DNA from: Gyrodactylus bullatarudis
Taxonomy: Eukaryota; Platyhelminthes; Monogenea; Gyrodactylidea; Gyrodactylidae
Assembly: GCA_012064415.1 (NCBI GenBank)
Contig: SSNU01000148.1
Span: 1 to 51,636 of the forward strand
Length of the DNA: 51,636 bases
Direction: 5' to 3'
Shown: positions 48,064-51,636 of the stretch, in pieces
Position numbering within the stretch: position 1 is the stretch's first letter
Layout of the letters: every line of letters starts with the position of its first letter
Position numbers and translations under genes: made by a program
Notes under the pieces: generated by a model
The model's input: only the letters and a program-made list of their open reading frames with translations
Databases searched by the model: none
What the model was told of the DNA's origin: nothing

Positions 48064-49007
48064 TTTGTTCTCATACAACTGTATTAACGATCTCAAGTTG
48101 TAGTAATTTGTATTCACTAATTCGATAGATTCAGTATATCATCCATCTACTGACTCGATCAATATGATAATATTACTGCATGATCTAAACTGGTAGACTG
48201 AAATTAATTAGAATGAATATTTTTCTGTTTAAAAGAGTAAAATTAAAAATTTTATGAAATAAGGGTAAAGTAGTTGGCTCGGTAAGCATTTACCCTCATT
48301 AGGATAGTCGAAAAATTGGTGCAAAATTTTCGTTTCAATTAGGTGAAGTGACACTAAACAACCATACAGTTATCCCCCAGGTTTGGCATATGGAAAAGGG
48401 CACATCCTGCTCCTACAAGAAAAGAATGTATTTTTTTGTCGACTACTTTGCAGTTAGCTTGAACATTTTTTCCAATAAATGCCGATATTTGAGATACTAA
48501 TACCATTTTGTAGGGATTTTAATTCTGATCAAAATGACATAAAGAGTTTCCACATCAAATTGTTTATGGTAGTGGTGTAAACTTTACAGGAATAGCTTTT
48601 CATAATTTTCTCAGAATACATCACTTATATATTATATCAGTAGTTAATCGCTTTAATCGCTTTGAAATAATGAATATTTTTTTATATAATTCGAAAATTA
48701 TCGAAATTTGTGTCAGATGTTTTTTTTAATTTCGGCACATAATAATTTGAGTACTCTTTCGAACAATCGTTTGCGCAAACAAAATATATTTATTGAGATT
48801 TCGAATTCTTCATCTTTTACAAAACTTGATAATCTAAGATAATAGCTGGTCTTTAAAAATCTCAATCGATTTGCTTATCTCGTTGCCGATGGAAATTCCT
48901 CAAAACTCTAAAATCATTTTATTATATTATTGGAAGACATAACTTATAATTTAATTAATTTTGAAGAAAATACAAAACTGACAAATTTCTAGGTTATTGC
49001 AAATTAC
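48064..49007. other. transporter 3' flank, gene-free
   Basis: If the last transporter exon is correct, this holds its 3' UTR; an AATAAA lies at 48475-48480. No other feature recognised. Confidence 0.4.
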
Positions 49008-50128
49008 GGTAACACTTCACTTCAGGTACAGCGAAAAACTCCATTTAGGGGGGAGTTTTGCGTTAGCCAATGAGAATCAATCAAAAACCTGAGTGCAATA
49101 CATTTCCTATTAAGTGCTATTCTTTTCTATTGTAGTCTATTCGAGTCTATGATTATATACAAATCCTCGAATACTATTATCCATACTTCACTTGAGGTAC
49201 ATTGAGCAAGCCTAATCATACAGGGCTTATTTCTGAATTAATTCACCCTTAATTTTGTATATTTTCAAAGCCTTTTCCTAAATTGAAAGTTTGATAAATC
49301 ATTGATCAATAAAAATTATAGTGTCAATCATTAGACAAGAATTCTCATTTTTCTGTTAACCAACATGAACCTTCTGAGAACGATATCTGAAACATGATCT
49401 AGCATAAGACTCTATTGATAGATGCGATACTTCAAGAAATAAATAAAAACATTCCGATTCACTAGCTATAGACTATAGTCTGATGCGGTGTTTAAAATGC
49501 GCTAAGGAATTCTCAATCCTAAAAGGGGAATCAATCTTCCACAGTCAATTTCAAGATGACTCGTTGAAGGCAAATATTCATCGAACAATCGCCATACACC
49601 GAGTTTCTTGGGAAAAAGGATATATGAATAGTATTCATTGAATAATCAATGAGTATTACTCATAGAGGGAATCACTGGCAAGGGTTCTTGAATTGTCTAC
49701 TCACAGCCATGGTCCAGAAAATAGAGTGATGACCTCATTCGATCTAGTCAATAACCTAATTTAAGATGAGAATATTGACTTTGATAGTTTAAGTTAGCTA
49801 AATATTGAGCATAAAAACCTTCTAATAACTTGAGTAATAAACAAGAAAAAGTTGAGCTAAATTAATAATCAAGTTCTATGAAAAAATTGTTGAATTAATT
49901 CAGAAATAAGCCCTGTATGATTAGGCTTGCTCAATGTACCTCAAGTGAAGTATGGATAATAGTATTCGAGGATTTGTATATAATCATAGACTCGAATAGA
50001 CTACAATAGAAAAGAATAGCACTTAATAGGAAATGTATTGCACTCAGGTTTTTGATTGATTCTCATTGGCTAACGCAAAACTCCCCCCTAAATGGAGTTT
50101 TTCGCTGTACCCGAAGTGAAGTGTTACC
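49008..50128. mobile_element. non-autonomous DNA transposon with 238-bp TIRs and 8-bp TSD
   Basis: Terminal inverted repeats 49008-49245 and 49891-50128 are 238 bases each and differ, by my comparison, at one base. They start GGTAACACTTCACTTC. The 8-base direct repeat CAAATTAC flanks the element (49000-49007 and 50129-50136), a clean target-site duplication. Within each TIR an ACTTCACTT(C/G)AGGTAC motif occurs twice (near 49014 and 49187 on the left), a possible transposase-binding repeat. The 645-base interior has no open frame of note, so the element is non-autonomous. GG ends with an 8-bp TSD would fit Merlin-like elements, and long TIRs would fit Mutator-like ones; the superfamily is undecided. 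Confidence 0.9.
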
Positions 50129-50136
50129 CAAATTAC

Positions 50137-51258
50137 TATCGGATTACAACCTGGTTGACATATAGATTTGAATTTCACTATTTTCACAAAAAAAATTCAA
50201 TAGATAGCCAGAATTCCAAAATGACAACTCGTGGGCTCATTTCAACGTGGAATTCAAAATATTAAAAAATATTTTTTTGGCCATCAGGTGAAATAGTGTG
50301 AAGATATGTAGTAAATTCCCATCTTCATGTCATTTAGGTTCAATACAGTGATTCAAAGTAATATCTTTGAGAAAGAGTCAGTTTTTGTTTATAAAAATAA
50401 TGTATTATGAGTACTTTACTTTCTGTAGGAGACAAGAAATATTTTATGTATTGCAGTACTTCAACATACAGGTTGGTTATTTTTCTATAGTTTTTGATGT
50501 AAAAATTTAGAGGATAAATAATATTAATTCATCCATTTTCCCAAAGAAAAGAGTAGTTTATTAGTATTTATTGCACTTTCCTTCATTCAGATCCATTGTA
50601 AATCGGGTGGAAGGGGGAGAGTATAAGGACACAATTATCCTACTACATTTATCAAAGTAATTTGTTGTTTTATATTGAAAAAAATTATTCAGTAGATAAA
50701 TAAACACAGATAATCAATAAAACATATGAATAACCATAGACCCTATGGCATAGGGTCATATTTTATGCCCAATATTTACAATTTTATTAGTTGAGAGGGG
50801 TTTCTCAATTTCTATTACAATTCTCATCTCAGATTAGAGCAAACAAGAATCAAACTATACCTTTTTCAGAGCTAGTTGCAAGTTAAAAATTCTGATTTAA
50901 AATTTTTTCAATCTAAAATAAAATTTTTTCATTCTGATTAGCAAAGGGCCACAGAAATAATAGGGAGTTGGGGGTAAATATTTTTATTATTTTCAATCTG
51001 AGTTGAAATTTTTGCATTCTGAATTCATCATTTTTCAATCTAAACTGAAAAATTTTCATTCTAATTAGCAAAGAGCCCCGAGAAGTAATTAGGGGGGGGG
51101 TGATTATTTAACATTTTTCATTCTGATTTCAAATTTTTTCATTCTTAATTGATAATATTTCAATCTGAGTTAAAAAAATGAAAATTAATTTGAAAAAGCC
51201 TTTTCTTTTCTTTAGTCTATTAATTAATTTATAATCTTTTGAAATAAAAAAATACATT
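50137..51258. other. gene-free flank with a short degenerate tandem array
   Basis: From about 50890 to 51180 the phrases TTTTTCATTCTGATTAGCAA, GGGCCACAGAA and TTTCAATCTGAGTTGAAATT recur in variant form (for example TTTTCATTCTAATTAGCAAA and GAGCCCCGAGAA at about 51053). This gives roughly two units of about 125-130 bases made of smaller 30-35 base subrepeats. The rest shows no recognisable feature. Confidence 0.5.
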
Positions 51259-51636
51259 TTATTGGATAATATTCTCATCTAAGTCCTGATCATTTAGAAC
51301 TTTAATATAGTATCTTTCCACATGAAAAACAGAACAGGATATCTTTTCAGAAGTTATGAATTCTCTCGCTGTTTCAGCAATTCGTTCTAATGTTTGTGTT
51401 CTAAACTCTGCTATTGATAAATTCCCATTTTCTCTGATGTATTCAAGAATGGTTGGTCTTTCTAAGGCAAGTATTCTCTTTATTTCACACTTGTAAATGC
51501 TCCATATCAGTTCAATCGGGTTCAATAAGAATGAATATGGGGCTAATCTTAAAATTTTAACATCATCCTCTATTACTTCTTCTTCTATCCTTGAATGAAC
51601 AGGAGCATTATCTATTACAATCGTCATTGGAGACAA
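51259..51636 (-). CDS. DDE transposase (IS630/Tc1-mariner-like), C-terminal part, cut by window edge
   Basis: Open to the window edge on the minus strand and ending at 51259. It contains PMTIVIDNAPVHSRIEE (second catalytic Asp) and, 30-odd residues later, LAPYSFLLNPIELIWSIYK with the third acidic residue Glu, as in the DDE_3-type superfamily endonuclease domain. A long helical tail follows. A minus-strand AATAAA overlaps the region immediately after the stop. No stop or frameshift appears in 125 codons, unlike every other transposase in this window, so the copy may be young or active; the N-terminal part and the first Asp lie beyond the edge. Confidence 0.8.
   Translation of the reverse strand: MSPMTIVIDNAPVHSRIEEEVIEDDVKILRLAPYSFLLNPIELIWSIYKCEIKRILALERPTILEYIRENGNLSIAEFRTQTLERIAETAREFITSEKISCSVFHVERYYIKVLNDQDLDENIIQ

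Noticed and set aside
1..51636. CRISPR arrays, operons, bacterial-type regulatory sites, riboswitches
   Set aside because: The genes are spliced and eukaryotic; no regularly spaced repeats or bacterial signals were seen.

Overview
This is a window of an AT-rich animal genome, heavily loaded with mobile elements and containing one ambiguous base (N) at 36328. Genes are split by spliceosomal introns. The four host genes I can rebuild are a synaptobrevin with insect-like sequence, a Hunchback-type zinc-finger factor, a lysosomal alpha-mannosidase and a serotonin-type SLC6 transporter. The Hunchback finger block and a Phe at the SERT TM1 position where Drosophila also has Phe point to a protostome, most likely an arthropod. 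A crustacean such as a parasitic copepod would fit, but I cannot fix the species.

Layout. 1-6300: decayed LINE copies on both strands plus DNA-transposon scraps. 8211-8911 (minus): synaptobrevin, five small exons. 9430-10998: dead mariner and hAT remnants. 11295-19158 (minus): hunchback, five coding exons, 589 aa, eight C2H2 fingers; its third intron holds a perfect 112-bp inverted repeat. 19159-25475: intergenic, with a SINE-like element, a piggyBac remnant and another LINE scrap. 25476-29976 (plus): alpha-mannosidase, five exons, about 1052 aa. 29977-34984: intergenic, with a tRNA-like repeat carrying a hammerhead ribozyme on the minus strand. 34985-48063 (plus): SLC6 transporter, ten exons with the last uncertain, introns full of foldback repeats. 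49008-50128: a 1.1-kb non-autonomous DNA transposon with 238-bp terminal inverted repeats and an 8-bp target duplication. 51259-51636 (minus): the C-terminal part of an apparently intact DDE transposase, cut by the window edge.

The two minus-strand genes and the two plus-strand genes diverge from the 19-25 kb interval. Synaptobrevin (vesicle fusion) and the serotonin transporter (transmitter re-uptake) are both synaptic. Hunchback is a developmental regulator and the mannosidase is a lysosomal housekeeping enzyme. Nothing suggests a functional cluster.

All exon boundaries were derived by hand from splice motifs, reading-frame phase and family similarity. No transcript evidence was available.
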